From: an uncultured Pseudorhodoferax sp.
GTDB lineage: Bacteria > Pseudomonadota > Gammaproteobacteria > Burkholderiales > Burkholderiaceae
Length of the DNA: 7,079 nt
NCBI GenBank assembly: GCA_913776795.1
Contig: CAJYRH010000376.1
Coordinates: 1 to 7,079 of the forward strand
Direction: 5' to 3'
In this document: in pieces, positions 1 to 7,079 of the stretch
Numbering within the stretch: position 1 is the first letter of the stretch
Layout of the letters: each line of letters starts with the position of its first letter
Program-made: the position numbers and the translations under genes
The notes under the pieces: generated by a model
Told to the model about the DNA's origin: nothing
Databases searched by the model: none
The model's input: the letters and a program-made list of their open reading frames with translations, nothing else

Positions 1-237
1 ATCGAGATCTTCGGCTCGCAACCCGGGGCGGCCAGCGGCGCCGCCGGCAACCCGGCCCAGCTCGCGCAGGGCATCTCGATCGCGCTCTACAACACCGCGT
101 TCGGTCTGATCGTGGCGATTCCCTCGCTGATCTTCTGGCGCTATTTCAGGGCCCGCGTCGACGGCTACCTGCTGGCGCTGGAGCTGTCGGGCGAGCGCTT
201 CGCACGGCACCTGAATGGTCTGCGCAAGACCGCATGA
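1..237 (+). CDS. exbB: ExbB/TolQ/MotA-family proton channel protein, C-terminal part
   Basis: The frame is open from the window edge to TGA at 235-237, giving the last 78 residues of a longer protein; the start lies outside. Residues 20-49 (QLAQGISIALYNTAFGLIVA and following) match the last membrane helix of the MotA/TolQ/ExbB proton channel family, with the typical small and threonine residues (N31, T32, A33, G35) and the IP turn (I40-P41). After it comes a charged cytoplasmic tail with FRARVDGYLLALE. In this family, ExbB forms an inner-membrane pentamer that works with ExbD and uses the proton gradient to energise TonB. The stop overlaps the exbD start as ATGA, which suggests translational coupling and supports the ExbB rather than the MotA reading. 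TolQ is the main alternative, since TolQ-TolR pairs look alike; the lpxK/kdsB neighbourhood gives no tol-pal genes to favour it. Confidence 0.9.
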   Translation: MEIFGSQPGAASGAAGNPAQLAQGISIALYNTAFGLIVAIPSLIFWRYFRARVDGYLLALELSGERFARHLNGLRKTA

Positions 238-656
238 ACTTTCGCCGCCGAGGCTCGCACGAGCCAGAGATCAACCTGATCCCGTTCATCGACGTGCTGC
301 TGGTCGTGCTGATCTTTCTCATGCTGTCGACCACGTACAGCAAGTACGCCGAGCTGCAGGTGCGTTTGCCGCTGGCCAACGCCGAAGTGCAGCGCGAGCG
401 TCCGCGCGAGGTCGTCGTGGCCATTTCCGCCGACGGCCGCTACGCCATCGACCGCCAACCGCTGCAGGGGCGCAGCATCGAGTTGCTTGTGCAGGCCATG
501 CTGGGCGCCACCAAGGGCATGCAGGACCCCATCGTCGTGGTCAGCGCCGACGCCAGCACGCCGCACCAGGCCGTCATCACGGCCATGGACGCCGCCCGTC
601 GCGCCGGCCTGCAGCAGCTGACCTTCGCCACGCAGCGCTCGGCCAGCGGCCGCTGA
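234..656 (+). CDS. exbD: ExbD/TolR-family biopolymer transport protein
   Basis: This 140-residue protein has the standard ExbD/TolR build: a short basic cytoplasmic N-terminus (NFRRRGSHEPEINLIPF), one membrane helix at about residues 18-34, and a periplasmic domain. D20, in IPFIDVLLVVLIF, sits where the family keeps its single essential membrane aspartate, which carries protons through the ExbB-ExbD complex. The periplasmic part has the usual pattern of strands and helices (VVVAISADGRYAID; PIVVVSADASTPHQAVITAM). The length matches the family (about 130-145). The start is the ATG inside the ATGA overlap with exbB; the next residues already fit the family N-terminus. With ExbB it should power TonB-dependent import of iron complexes or other ligands. 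TolR is the alternative. No tonB gene is in the window. Confidence 0.93.
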   Translation: MNFRRRGSHEPEINLIPFIDVLLVVLIFLMLSTTYSKYAELQVRLPLANAEVQRERPREVVVAISADGRYAIDRQPLQGRSIELLVQAMLGATKGMQDPIVVVSADASTPHQAVITAMDAARRAGLQQLTFATQRSASGR

Positions 657-674
657 GTCCGGCCGGCAAACACC

Positions 675-1670
675 ATGCGTGGCTGGCTCTCGGCGCTGCT
701 GCCGCGGCTGTGGCTGTCTCGCGCGCTGGCCTGGCCGCTGTGGCCCCTGTCGTTGCTGTACGGGGCGGTGGCCGGCCTGCGCCGCCTGCTCTACCGCACC
801 GGACTGCGCCGCAGCACGCGGCTGCCGGTGCCAGTACTGGTGGTCGGCAACGTCGTCGCCGGTGGCTCCGGCAAGACACCCGTGACCATGGCGCTGGTGC
901 AAGGGCTGCAGGCCCGGGGCTGGCGCGTCGGCGTACTCTCGCGCGGCTACGGCCGCAGCACCAAAGACTGCCGCGAGGTGCTGCCGGAAAGCCTGGCCCG
1001 GGACGTGGGCGACGAGCCCGCGCTGATCCGACGCCACTGCGGCGTGCCCGTGTTCGTGGCAGTGCGCCGTTCCGATGCCGGCCAGGCCCTGCTGGCGCGC
1101 CACCCGCAGACCGAGCTGCTGCTGTGCGACGACGGCCTGCAGCACCTGGCCCTGGCGCGCGACCTGGAGGTCTGCGTGTTCGACGACCGCGGTGTGGGCA
1201 ACGGCTGGCTGCTGCCGGCCGGGCCGCTGCGCGAGCCGTGGCCGCGCACAGCCGACCTGGTGCTGCACAGCGGCGAGCAGCCGGCATTGCCCGGATTTCG
1301 CGCGTACCGCCAGCTTGCCACGCAGGCGCAGCGTGCAGACGGCCAGCGCCTGGCCCTGGCCGCGCTGGCCGACCAGCCCGTGCTGGCTTTGGCCGGCATC
1401 GCCCGGCCGGCGCGCTTCTTCGACATGCTGCGGGCCGCCGGCCTGCGCCGTCTGCACGAGTTGCCGCTTGCAGACCACCAGGACTTCGATGGCTGGCAGG
1501 CCCCGGCCGGTGCGCCGGCCATCTGGCTCTGCACCGAAAAAGACGCCGTCAAGCTGTGGGCGCGGTACCCGAACGCCTGGGCCGTGCCGCTGCAGGTCGA
1601 ACTGGATCCGGCCGCCTGGCAGGCGCTGGATGCGCGCCTCGCAACGCTGCGTGCGCCGCAGGTACCATAG
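675..1670 (+). CDS. lpxK: Tetraacyldisaccharide 4'-kinase (lipid A synthesis)
   Basis: LpxK phosphorylates the 4' position of the tetraacyl disaccharide 1-phosphate to make lipid IVA, at the cytoplasmic face of the inner membrane. The 331 residues match the family length. The N-terminus is hydrophobic and rich in Trp and Arg (about residues 4-40), as expected for the membrane-contacting helix. A Walker A loop is complete at 58-68 ([11 protein letters not shown]), followed by LSRGYG at 88-93, GDEP at 112-115, DDGLQH at 152-157, [10 protein letters not shown] at 179-188, ADHQDF at 266-271 (the His of this motif is a known catalytic residue in the family), and TEKDAVK at 287-293. All expected motifs are present, so it should be active. 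The gene starts 18 bases after exbD without a clear Shine-Dalgarno sequence. The pairing with kdsB two genes later is the same as in the E. coli lpxK-ycaR-kdsB cluster. Confidence 0.96.
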   Translation: MRGWLSALLPRLWLSRALAWPLWPLSLLYGAVAGLRRLLYRTGLRRSTRLPVPVLVVGNVVAGGSGKTPVTMALVQGLQARGWRVGVLSRGYGRSTKDCREVLPESLARDVGDEPALIRRHCGVPVFVAVRRSDAGQALLARHPQTELLLCDDGLQHLALARDLEVCVFDDRGVGNGWLLPAGPLREPWPRTADLVLHSGEQPALPGFRAYRQLATQAQRADGQRLALAALADQPVLALAGIARPARFFDMLRAAGLRRLHELPLADHQDFDGWQAPAGAPAIWLCTEKDAVKLWARYPNAWAVPLQVELDPAAWQALDARLATLRAPQVP

Positions 1671-1703
1671 CTCTCTTTCGACTTCCTGAACCTCATAGAT
1701 CCC

Positions 1704-1882
1704 ATGGACAGCAAGCTTCTGGAACTGCTGGTCTGCCCCGTCACCAAGGGCCCGCTGCAGTACGAGCGTGAACGCCAGGAATTGGTGTCGCGCAGCGCGC
1801 GGCTGGCCTATCCCGTGCGCGACGGCATTCCCGTCCTGCTGGAGAACGAGGCCCGCACGCTGAGCGACGAGGAACTGGGGTT

Positions 1883-1886
<4 letters not shown>
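1704..1886 (+). CDS. UPF0434/Trm112-like small protein (YcaR family)
   Basis: This 60-residue protein begins [20 protein letters not shown] and contains the family signature [18 protein letters not shown] at about 34-51, so it belongs to the UPF0434/Trm112 family that includes E. coli YcaR. The 60-residue length is typical. Trm112-type proteins fold as small zinc-ribbon-like domains that, in eukaryotes and archaea, activate methyltransferases; the bacterial role is not settled. Only one cysteine (C11) remains here. The positions where E. coli YcaR has its second and third cysteines (CPVCNG and ICK) are T14 and S29, so this copy should not bind zinc in the usual way. It lies 33 bases after lpxK with no obvious Shine-Dalgarno sequence, and its stop overlaps the kdsB start (GTGA), the same lpxK-ycaR-kdsB order as in enterobacteria. 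Confidence 0.93.
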
Positions 1887-3447
<1,561 letters not shown>

Positions 3448-4416
3448 TCACGGCGCGCCAAGCAGGTCCAGCTGCAGCTGGATCCGCGCCTTGACCGGCG
3501 AGAGGGGGCCCGCATCTGGCAAGGCGTCTCCCGGCAAGCCCATCACTCTTCCCTGCTCGCAGCGGCTGGCCCGCACGACGCGCACGCCGGCCGCCTGCGC
3601 CCGCAACAACGCCGCCTCCAGGGCGCTGTGCACGCTGCCATTGCCTGTTGCCGCCACCACCAGGCCCTGCACACCGTCGCGCACCAGTGCATCGACGCCA
3701 GCACCGCTGGCGCCCGCGTGGCTGAACACAATCTCGACGCGCGGCCAAGCCTGCGGCGGTGCCGGCAACCGCGCCAGCCAGCCGGCGTCCGGCGCGGCCT
3801 GTGGCCAATCGCGCAACCGGCGCACCGCGCCCGCCTCCACATAGGCCAACGGGCCGGCGTCCCCGGAGCCGAAGGCATCCAGCCGGTAGCTGTGGACCTT
3901 GCGCACGTCGGCCGCGGCGTGCACTGTGCCTGCGCACACGGCCACCACGCCGCGCGCGCCTGCCAGCGCAGCGACCGCCAGCGCATCGCGCAGGTTCTGC
4001 GGCCCATCAGGCATGTCTGCGTTGGCGGGCCGCATGGCGCAGGCCATCACAACCGGTTTGGGCGGCGCCAGCACTGCCTGGAGGAAGTAAGCCGTTTCCT
4101 CCAGCGTATCGGTGCCGTGCGTCACTACCACGCCCAGCACGTCCTCGCGCGCCAGTGCCTGGGCGCAACGCTGGGCAAGCGCCCACCAGATGGCGACATC
4201 CATGTCCTTGCTGTCGACCTGGGCCACCTGTTCGGCCTGCAGTGCAAAGCCGCATGGCGCCTCGATGCCCCCCAGCAACTGGGACGCACCGACCTGGGCC
4301 GCTTGGTAGGCCAGGGTGTCGCCTGCCCGAGGCGCCAGGCCTGCGATGGTCCCCCCGACTCCAAGGACCAACAGTGTGCGGGCATGCCCGTCGAGAAATG
4401 CATTGGATGCTTGCAT
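3448..4416 (-). CDS. L-asparaginase (bacterial asparaginase/glutaminase family)
   Basis: This 322-residue protein should hydrolyse L-asparagine to aspartate and ammonia. All active-site residues of the family are visible: T23 in [11 protein letters not shown] (first threonine), T102-D103 in [16 protein letters not shown], and K173 in [27 protein letters not shown] (about 127-146) is the usual segment after the second motif. I see no signal peptide, so a cytoplasmic enzyme is likely; the [13 protein letters not shown] segment resembles type II enzymes, so the type is left open. The start at 4416 was chosen because the family begins about ten residues before the first motif. The frame stays open to an ATG at 4476, which would add 20 residues and put the LexA boxes inside the gene. 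Neither start has a clear ribosome binding site. The gene diverges from lexA, and a LexA box begins 11 bases upstream of its start. Confidence 0.93.
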   Translation of the reverse strand: MQASNAFLDGHARTLLVLGVGGTIAGLAPRAGDTLAYQAAQVGASQLLGGIEAPCGFALQAEQVAQVDSKDMDVAIWWALAQRCAQALAREDVLGVVVTHGTDTLEETAYFLQAVLAPPKPVVMACAMRPANADMPDGPQNLRDALAVAALAGARGVVAVCAGTVHAAADVRKVHSYRLDAFGSGDAGPLAYVEAGAVRRLRDWPQAAPDAGWLARLPAPPQAWPRVEIVFSHAGASGAGVDALVRDGVQGLVVAATGNGSVHSALEAALLRAQAAGVRVVRASRCEQGRVMGLPGDALPDAGPLSPVKARIQLQLDLLGAP

Positions 4417-4427
4417 GCGTACCAAAA

Positions 4428-4443
4428 CTGATTGAAAATACAG
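4428..4443. promoter_or_regulatory. LexA (SOS) box 1
   Basis: CTGATTGAAAATACAG fits CTG-N10-CAG, the core of the proteobacterial LexA operator, with an AT-rich centre (nine of the ten inner bases are A or T) in an otherwise GC-rich region; the right half AATACAG is close to consensus. It lies 84 bases before lexA and 11 bases before the asparaginase start. It covers TTGAAA (4432-4437), the best -35 candidate for lexA, so bound LexA would block RNA polymerase. Confidence 0.82.
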
Positions 4444-4459
4444 GTACTGGAAATTTACA
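4432..4459 (+). promoter_or_regulatory. Candidate lexA promoter
   Basis: TTGAAA at 4432-4437 resembles a -35 box (five of six to TTGACA). With a 16-base spacer, TTTACA at 4454-4459 is a weak -10 (three of six). Transcription would then start near 4466, giving a leader of about 58 bases before lexA. Both elements fall inside the two LexA boxes, the arrangement expected for an autorepressed lexA promoter. The -10 assignment is uncertain. Confidence 0.45.
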
Positions 4460-4462
4460 CAG
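4447..4462. promoter_or_regulatory. LexA (SOS) box 2
   Basis: CTGGAAATTTACACAG is a second CTG-N10-CAG site, 19 bases (start to start) from box 1, or close to two DNA turns, so two LexA dimers could bind on the same face. E. coli lexA also has two closely spaced boxes. The left half is less good (CTGG instead of CTGT). It overlaps the candidate -10 of lexA. Confidence 0.8.
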
Positions 4463-4523
4463 AGCACTGTGCCCATTGTTCCAGCCCAGGGCCGCTGTTA
4501 CCCAAGTCGAACAAGGAACTGCC

Positions 4524-5213
4524 ATGTCAGACGCATCTTCCGCCTCCCCGGCCAAGCTCACCGCGCGCCAGCAACAGATTTTGGAGCTGATTCAGGCCGC
4601 CATCGCGAACACCGGGGCCCCGCCCACGCGCGCGGAAATTGCAGCAGCGCTGGGCTTCAAGTCCGCCAACGCCGCAGAAGAGCACCTGCAGGCCCTGGCG
4701 CGCAAGGGAGTCATCGAACTCGTGAGCGGCACATCGCGCGGGATCCGCCTGCGAAGCGACATGCTGCGTTCGGTCAACGAGCGCCGCAGCAAGCAGTTCA
4801 CCCTGCCTTTGCAGGAATTTGCGCAGCTAGCATTGCCGTTGGTGGGGCGGGTCGCCGCGGGGTCGCCCATCCTCGCACAGGAACATGTGGACCAGACCTA
4901 CTATGTCGAAAGCAGCCTGTTCCAGCACAAGCCCGACTACCTGTTGCGGGTGCGCGGCATGTCCATGCGTGACGCCGGCATCATGGATGGGGACCTGCTC
5001 GCCGTGCGTGCCACGAAGGACGCCAAGAACGGCCAGATCGTCGTGGCACGGCTGGGCGACGAGGTCACCGTCAAGCGCTACAAGCGCACGTCCGACAGCA
5101 TCGAACTGCATCCCGAAAACCCAGACTACCCGACCATCTTCGTGGAGCCCGGCGAACCCTTCGAGATCGAAGGTCTGGCCGTCGGGCTGATCCGCAACAC
5201 CATGCTCATGTAG
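4524..5213 (+). CDS. lexA: LexA repressor (SOS response)
   Basis: LexA represses DNA-damage genes and cleaves itself when RecA filaments form. The 229-residue protein has an N-terminal winged helix (about 11-76: [16 protein letters not shown], then [25 protein letters not shown] and GTSRGIRL), a linker of about 78-104, and a C-terminal S24 peptidase domain. The cleavage site is A112-G113 in VGRVAAGSP; the catalytic pair is S147 (RGMSMRD) and K184 (EVTVKRY). It is about 27 residues longer than E. coli LexA (202), with the extra length at the N-terminus and in the linker ([21 protein letters not shown]). The start ATG at 4524 has AAGGAA at 4513-4518, five bases away; the open frame upstream is not coding. 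Two LexA boxes lie 62-96 bases upstream, so it is very likely autoregulated. Confidence 0.97.
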   Translation: MSDASSASPAKLTARQQQILELIQAAIANTGAPPTRAEIAAALGFKSANAAEEHLQALARKGVIELVSGTSRGIRLRSDMLRSVNERRSKQFTLPLQEFAQLALPLVGRVAAGSPILAQEHVDQTYYVESSLFQHKPDYLLRVRGMSMRDAGIMDGDLLAVRATKDAKNGQIVVARLGDEVTVKRYKRTSDSIELHPENPDYPTIFVEPGEPFEIEGLAVGLIRNTMLM

Positions 5214-5233
5214 GCCACAGGCCCGTCTGCACG

Positions 5234-5281
5234 GAACCAGGTGGCGGGCGTGCGCCGCACACGGTGCGGCAACCCTGGTTC
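5234..5281 (+). terminator. Nested hairpins downstream of lexA
   Basis: An outer inverted repeat GAACCAGG (5234-5241) / CCTGGTTC (5274-5281) encloses a tight inner hairpin GCCGCAC-ACG-GTGCGGC (5254-5270). It lies 20 bases after the lexA stop and 55 before the next gene. No run of T follows, so this is not a classical Rho-independent terminator. It may slow or end transcription, or protect or structure the leader of the next gene. Confidence 0.4.
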
Positions 5282-5322
5282 GGTGCCTTTCATCGAATCC
5301 TGCCCCAATCCGCCCGACGGAC

Positions 5323-5330
5323 GGAAGGAG
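5323..5330 (+). promoter_or_regulatory. Strong ribosome binding site
   Basis: GGAAGGAG lies six bases before ATG 5337. It is the best Shine-Dalgarno match in the window and decides the start of the small gene, whose frame is open for 96 bases further upstream. Confidence 0.8.
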
Positions 5331-5336
5331 TTTGAA

Positions 5337-5648
5337 ATGGGAATTGCAATGCTGGCGACCATGCGCGTGGGTCGGCTGCCGCAATGGGTTGAAGACCTGA
5401 CTCCGCGGCTGATACAGCATTTTGGCGCGCAGCTGGCAGCGCGGCTGCGCACGCGCTCGTCCCGCGCCCCTTTGCATGTACTACCAGCTCGTGCGCGCCC
5501 TGCACCGGCGCTGCGCGTGCTGCGTGTGTTGGAGCCGCATCAGCCCCGAGCCGCAGCCGGCCGCATGGTGATCTCTGGCCGCATGGCCGATGTATGCGCC
5601 GAACTGGACCGGCTTGCGGCAGCCGAATCGGCACCGTCACCGCACTGA
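5337..5648 (+). CDS. Small uncharacterised protein downstream of lexA
   Basis: The frame encodes 103 residues from an ATG with a very good ribosome binding site. I assign no function. Residues 1-40 (MGIAMLATMRVGRLPQWVED, then LTPRLIQHFGAQLAARL) look like a helical segment. Residues 59-95 (ALRVLRVLEP, then GRMVISGRMADVCAELDRLA) look like a real folded domain; I recall similar GRMVISGRMADVCAELDRL endings in small proteins of Burkholderiales, but could not check. The stretch between (about 44-57, LHVLPARARPAP) has poor third-position GC, while the +1 frame there reads MYYQLVRALHRR with every third base G or C. This suggests two compensating indels inside the gene, or a sequencing error pair. There is no signal peptide or membrane segment of confident quality. 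It follows lexA by 123 bases; whether it shares the SOS promoter is unknown. Confidence 0.72.
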   Translation: MGIAMLATMRVGRLPQWVEDLTPRLIQHFGAQLAARLRTRSSRAPLHVLPARARPAPALRVLRVLEPHQPRAAAGRMVISGRMADVCAELDRLAAAESAPSPH

Positions 5649-5661
5649 GGAGGGTGAAGCA

Positions 5662-5693
5662 GCCATGCCCGCCGTGCCCGTGGCGGGCATGGC
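5662..5693 (+). terminator. 12-bp perfect hairpin, terminator-like
   Basis: GCCATGCCCGCC (5662-5673), an eight-base loop, and GGCGGGCATGGC (5682-5693) form a perfect 12-bp GC-rich stem 13 bases after the stop of the small gene and 29 bases before the dehydrogenase. Position and strength suit a transcription terminator or an mRNA 3' end, but no T run follows, so classical intrinsic termination is not shown. Confidence 0.5.
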
Positions 5694-5722
5694 GCCGTAT
5701 GGCCCCGAGGCACAATGGCCGC

Positions 5723-6730
5723 ATGAACATTGTGATCCTCGATGACTACCAGGATGCGGTGCGCAAGCTCGATTGCGCAGCCAAGCTCGAACCCTATGCG
5801 GCCAAGGTCTACACCAACACCGTCAAGGGCCTGGGGCAGTTGTCGGTCCGGTTGCGCGATGCCGACATCCTCGTGCTGATCCGCGAGCGCACCCACCTGA
5901 ACCGGGCACTGATCGAGAAGCTGCCCAAGCTCAAGCTGATCGCGCAGACCGGTCGCGTAGGTCCGCACATTGACATCGCGGCCTGCACGGAGCGCGGCGT
6001 GGCCGTGGCCGAAGGGGTCGGCTCGCCGATCGCGCCAGCAGAGCTGACCTGGGCGCTGATCATGGCCGCAACGCGCCGCCTGCCCCAGTACATCGGCAAT
6101 CTCAAGCATGGCGCGTGGCAGCAGTCGGGTATGAAGACCGCTTCCATGCCGCCCAATTTCGGGCTGGGCACGGTGTTGCGCGAGCGCACGATGGGCATCT
6201 TCGGATACGGCCGCATCGGGCAGATCGTCAGCACCTATGCGCGCGCATTCGGCATGCGCGTGCTGGTCTGGGGCCGGGCGGGGTCCTGCGAACGCGCTCT
6301 GGCCGATGGCCATCAGATCGCAGCCAGCCAGGAGGAGTTGTTCGCCAACTGCGATGTCCTGTCGCTGCACCTGCGGCTCAATGAAGAAACTCGCGGCATC
6401 GTCAAGCTCGACGACCTTGCACGCATGAAGCCGACCTCTCTGCTTGTCAACACCTCGCGCGCCGAGCTCATCGAACCCGATGCCCTGCTGGCCGGTTTGA
6501 ACCGCGGACGACCCGGCATGGCTGCAGTCGACGTGTTCGAGAGCGAACCCATCCTGCAAGGCCATGCACTGCTGCGCCTGGAAAACTGCATCTGCACGCC
6601 ACACATCGGCTACGTGGAGCTGCAGAGCTACGAGATGTACTTCAACGCGGCGTTCGACAACGTACTGAACTACATCCGCGGCACACCCACCAACATCGTC
6701 AACCCCGGCTCCCTGCAGGTACGGCGCTAG
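5723..6730 (+). CDS. D-2-hydroxyacid dehydrogenase family protein
   Basis: This 335-residue protein is an NAD(P)-dependent oxidoreductase of the D-isomer 2-hydroxyacid dehydrogenase family, which interconverts 2-oxo acids and D-2-hydroxy acids. The outer catalytic domain is split (about 1-105 and 297-335) around a Rossmann domain. The nucleotide loop is GIFGYGRIG (158-166), and the catalytic triad is R246 (NTSRAELI), E275 (DVFESEP) and H294 (CTPHIG). The length is normal. The position after strand two where NAD-dependent members usually keep Asp is G184, followed by R185 (VLVWGRAGS), which could allow NADP. The substrate cannot be read from sequence; phosphoglycerate, glyoxylate/hydroxypyruvate or another keto acid are possible. 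ATG 5723 gives the family start MNIVILDDY; an in-frame ATG at 5699 would add eight residues. GAGG at 5707-5710 is rather far (12 bases). Confidence 0.95.
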   Translation: MNIVILDDYQDAVRKLDCAAKLEPYAAKVYTNTVKGLGQLSVRLRDADILVLIRERTHLNRALIEKLPKLKLIAQTGRVGPHIDIAACTERGVAVAEGVGSPIAPAELTWALIMAATRRLPQYIGNLKHGAWQQSGMKTASMPPNFGLGTVLRERTMGIFGYGRIGQIVSTYARAFGMRVLVWGRAGSCERALADGHQIAASQEELFANCDVLSLHLRLNEETRGIVKLDDLARMKPTSLLVNTSRAELIEPDALLAGLNRGRPGMAAVDVFESEPILQGHALLRLENCICTPHIGYVELQSYEMYFNAAFDNVLNYIRGTPTNIVNPGSLQVRR

Positions 6731-6740
6731 CACCGGCCGC

Positions 6741-6770
6741 CCACGCGCCGCGCCAATACTCAGCGCGTGG
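6741..6770. terminator. Weak inverted repeat between convergent genes
   Basis: CCACGCGC (6741-6748) and GCGCGTGG (6763-6770) can form an 8-bp stem with a 14-base loop. It covers the 29-base gap between the dehydrogenase and the opposite-strand gene, and runs into the last codons of the latter. A bidirectional terminator is possible, but there is no T run on either side. Confidence 0.3.
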
Positions 6771-7079
6771 ATTTGGGGGCGATGCGCGCTTCGGTATTCG
6801 GGTCGAACAGATCGAAGTCGATCAGGCCGCTGTCGATGTCCGACTTCTCGGGCCTTGACGGGACACCAGCTGCAGGCGCCACGGGCATGGGGGCCGACGC
6901 AGGCACCTCGGCCAGCACATCGGCGTCAAGCAGCGGCAGGTCGATGTCCACCAGGGACAGTTCCGGCAACGCAGCGATCTCGCCGCTGCTCGTTGACAGA
7001 TCGATGTCCAGCTCCAGCCCGCTGCCTTCGTGTACGGTGGGCAGCGGTGCCTGACCTGGGTCCGGCACGAGATCCAGGT
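6760..7079 (-). CDS. C-terminal end of an acidic low-complexity protein
   Basis: The - strand frame is open from the right window edge to TGA at 6760-6762, giving at least 105 residues of a protein that starts outside the window; a GTG at 7068 is probably internal, since the frame continues upstream of it. The sequence is rich in Asp, Glu, Leu, Pro and Ala and repeats short acidic-hydrophobic units (LELDIDLS, LVDIDLPLLDADVL, SDIDSGLIDFDLFD) separated by Pro/Ala-rich linkers, ending in a basic ARIAPKSTR. This resembles the disordered acidic regions of FimV-like proteins of betaproteobacteria, but the usual FimV C-terminal TPR domain is not what ends this protein, so I do not name it. No membrane helix or enzyme motif is visible. 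It is convergent with the dehydrogenase gene. Confidence 0.6.
   Translation of the reverse strand, partial: LDLVPDPGQAPLPTVHEGSGLELDIDLSTSSGEIAALPELSLVDIDLPLLDADVLAEVPASAPMPVAPAAGVPSRPEKSDIDSGLIDFDLFDPNTEARIAPKSTR

Noticed and set aside
1663..1668. TACCAT as a -10 promoter before the Trm112-like gene
   Set aside because: Only four of six positions match and no -35 box is found 16-18 bases upstream; read-through from lpxK explains expression.
165..1771. Long open frames on both strands across exbD and lpxK (up to about 500 codons)
   Set aside because: These are shadow frames of GC-rich coding DNA, full of Arg, Ala, Pro and Gly and without family motifs, and they overlap clear genes.
3467..3482. 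16-bp perfect palindrome TCCAGCTGCAGCTGGA near the end of adk
   Set aside because: It has no loop and no T run, and lies within asparaginase codons for IQLQLD; repeated Gln-Leu codons explain it well enough. It could still act as a weak hairpin for adk, but I cannot support that.
3598..4416. Loss of the catalytic lysine in the asparaginase
   Set aside because: A first alignment placed an alanine there, but the family lysine aligns with K173 in ADVRKVH, so the active site is complete.
3628..4431. Long + strand open frame opposite the asparaginase gene
   Set aside because: It is antisense to a gene with all catalytic residues intact and its composition (His, Arg, Ala rich) is that of a shadow frame.
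4467..4484. A third LexA-like site, CTG...CAG, just after box 2
   Set aside because: The spacer between CTG and CAG is 12 bases instead of 10, and the centre is not AT-rich, so it does not fit the operator.

Overview
This is GC-rich, gene-dense chromosomal DNA. Gene order and protein sequences point to a Gram-negative betaproteobacterium, most likely order Burkholderiales, family Comamonadaceae (inference from remembered family sequences, no search run). It looks like core genome: I see no transposase, integrase, tRNA, rRNA, CRISPR array or phage gene.

Left block (1-3447, all +): the 3' end of an exbB/tolQ-type gene, exbD, lpxK, a UPF0434/Trm112-like small gene, kdsB and adk. The first five are packed as an operon: exbB and exbD share ATGA, the small gene and kdsB share GTGA, and the other gaps are 18 and 33 bases. 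ExbB/ExbD energise TonB-dependent outer-membrane uptake. LpxK finishes the lipid IVA core of lipid A, and KdsB activates Kdo for attachment to it, so the theme is outer-membrane building and energising. adk follows after 125 bases and may have its own promoter.

Middle block (3448-5213): an L-asparaginase on the - strand meets adk tail to tail, with the two stop codons directly abutting (TGATCA). It diverges from lexA on the + strand. The spacer between them holds two tandem CTG-N10-CAG LexA boxes, so lexA is very probably autoregulated and the asparaginase promoter may be covered by the same boxes.

Right block (5214-7079): a small uncharacterised gene with a strong ribosome binding site, which appears to carry a short internal stretch read in the wrong frame; a strong 12-bp hairpin; a D-2-hydroxyacid dehydrogenase; and, on the - strand, the C-terminal end of an acidic low-complexity protein that runs off the window. 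No stretch above about 125 bases lacks a gene. I found no convincing novel multi-gene system. The most interesting items are the shared SOS operators, the cysteine-depleted Trm112-like protein, and the apparent compensated frameshift in the small gene.
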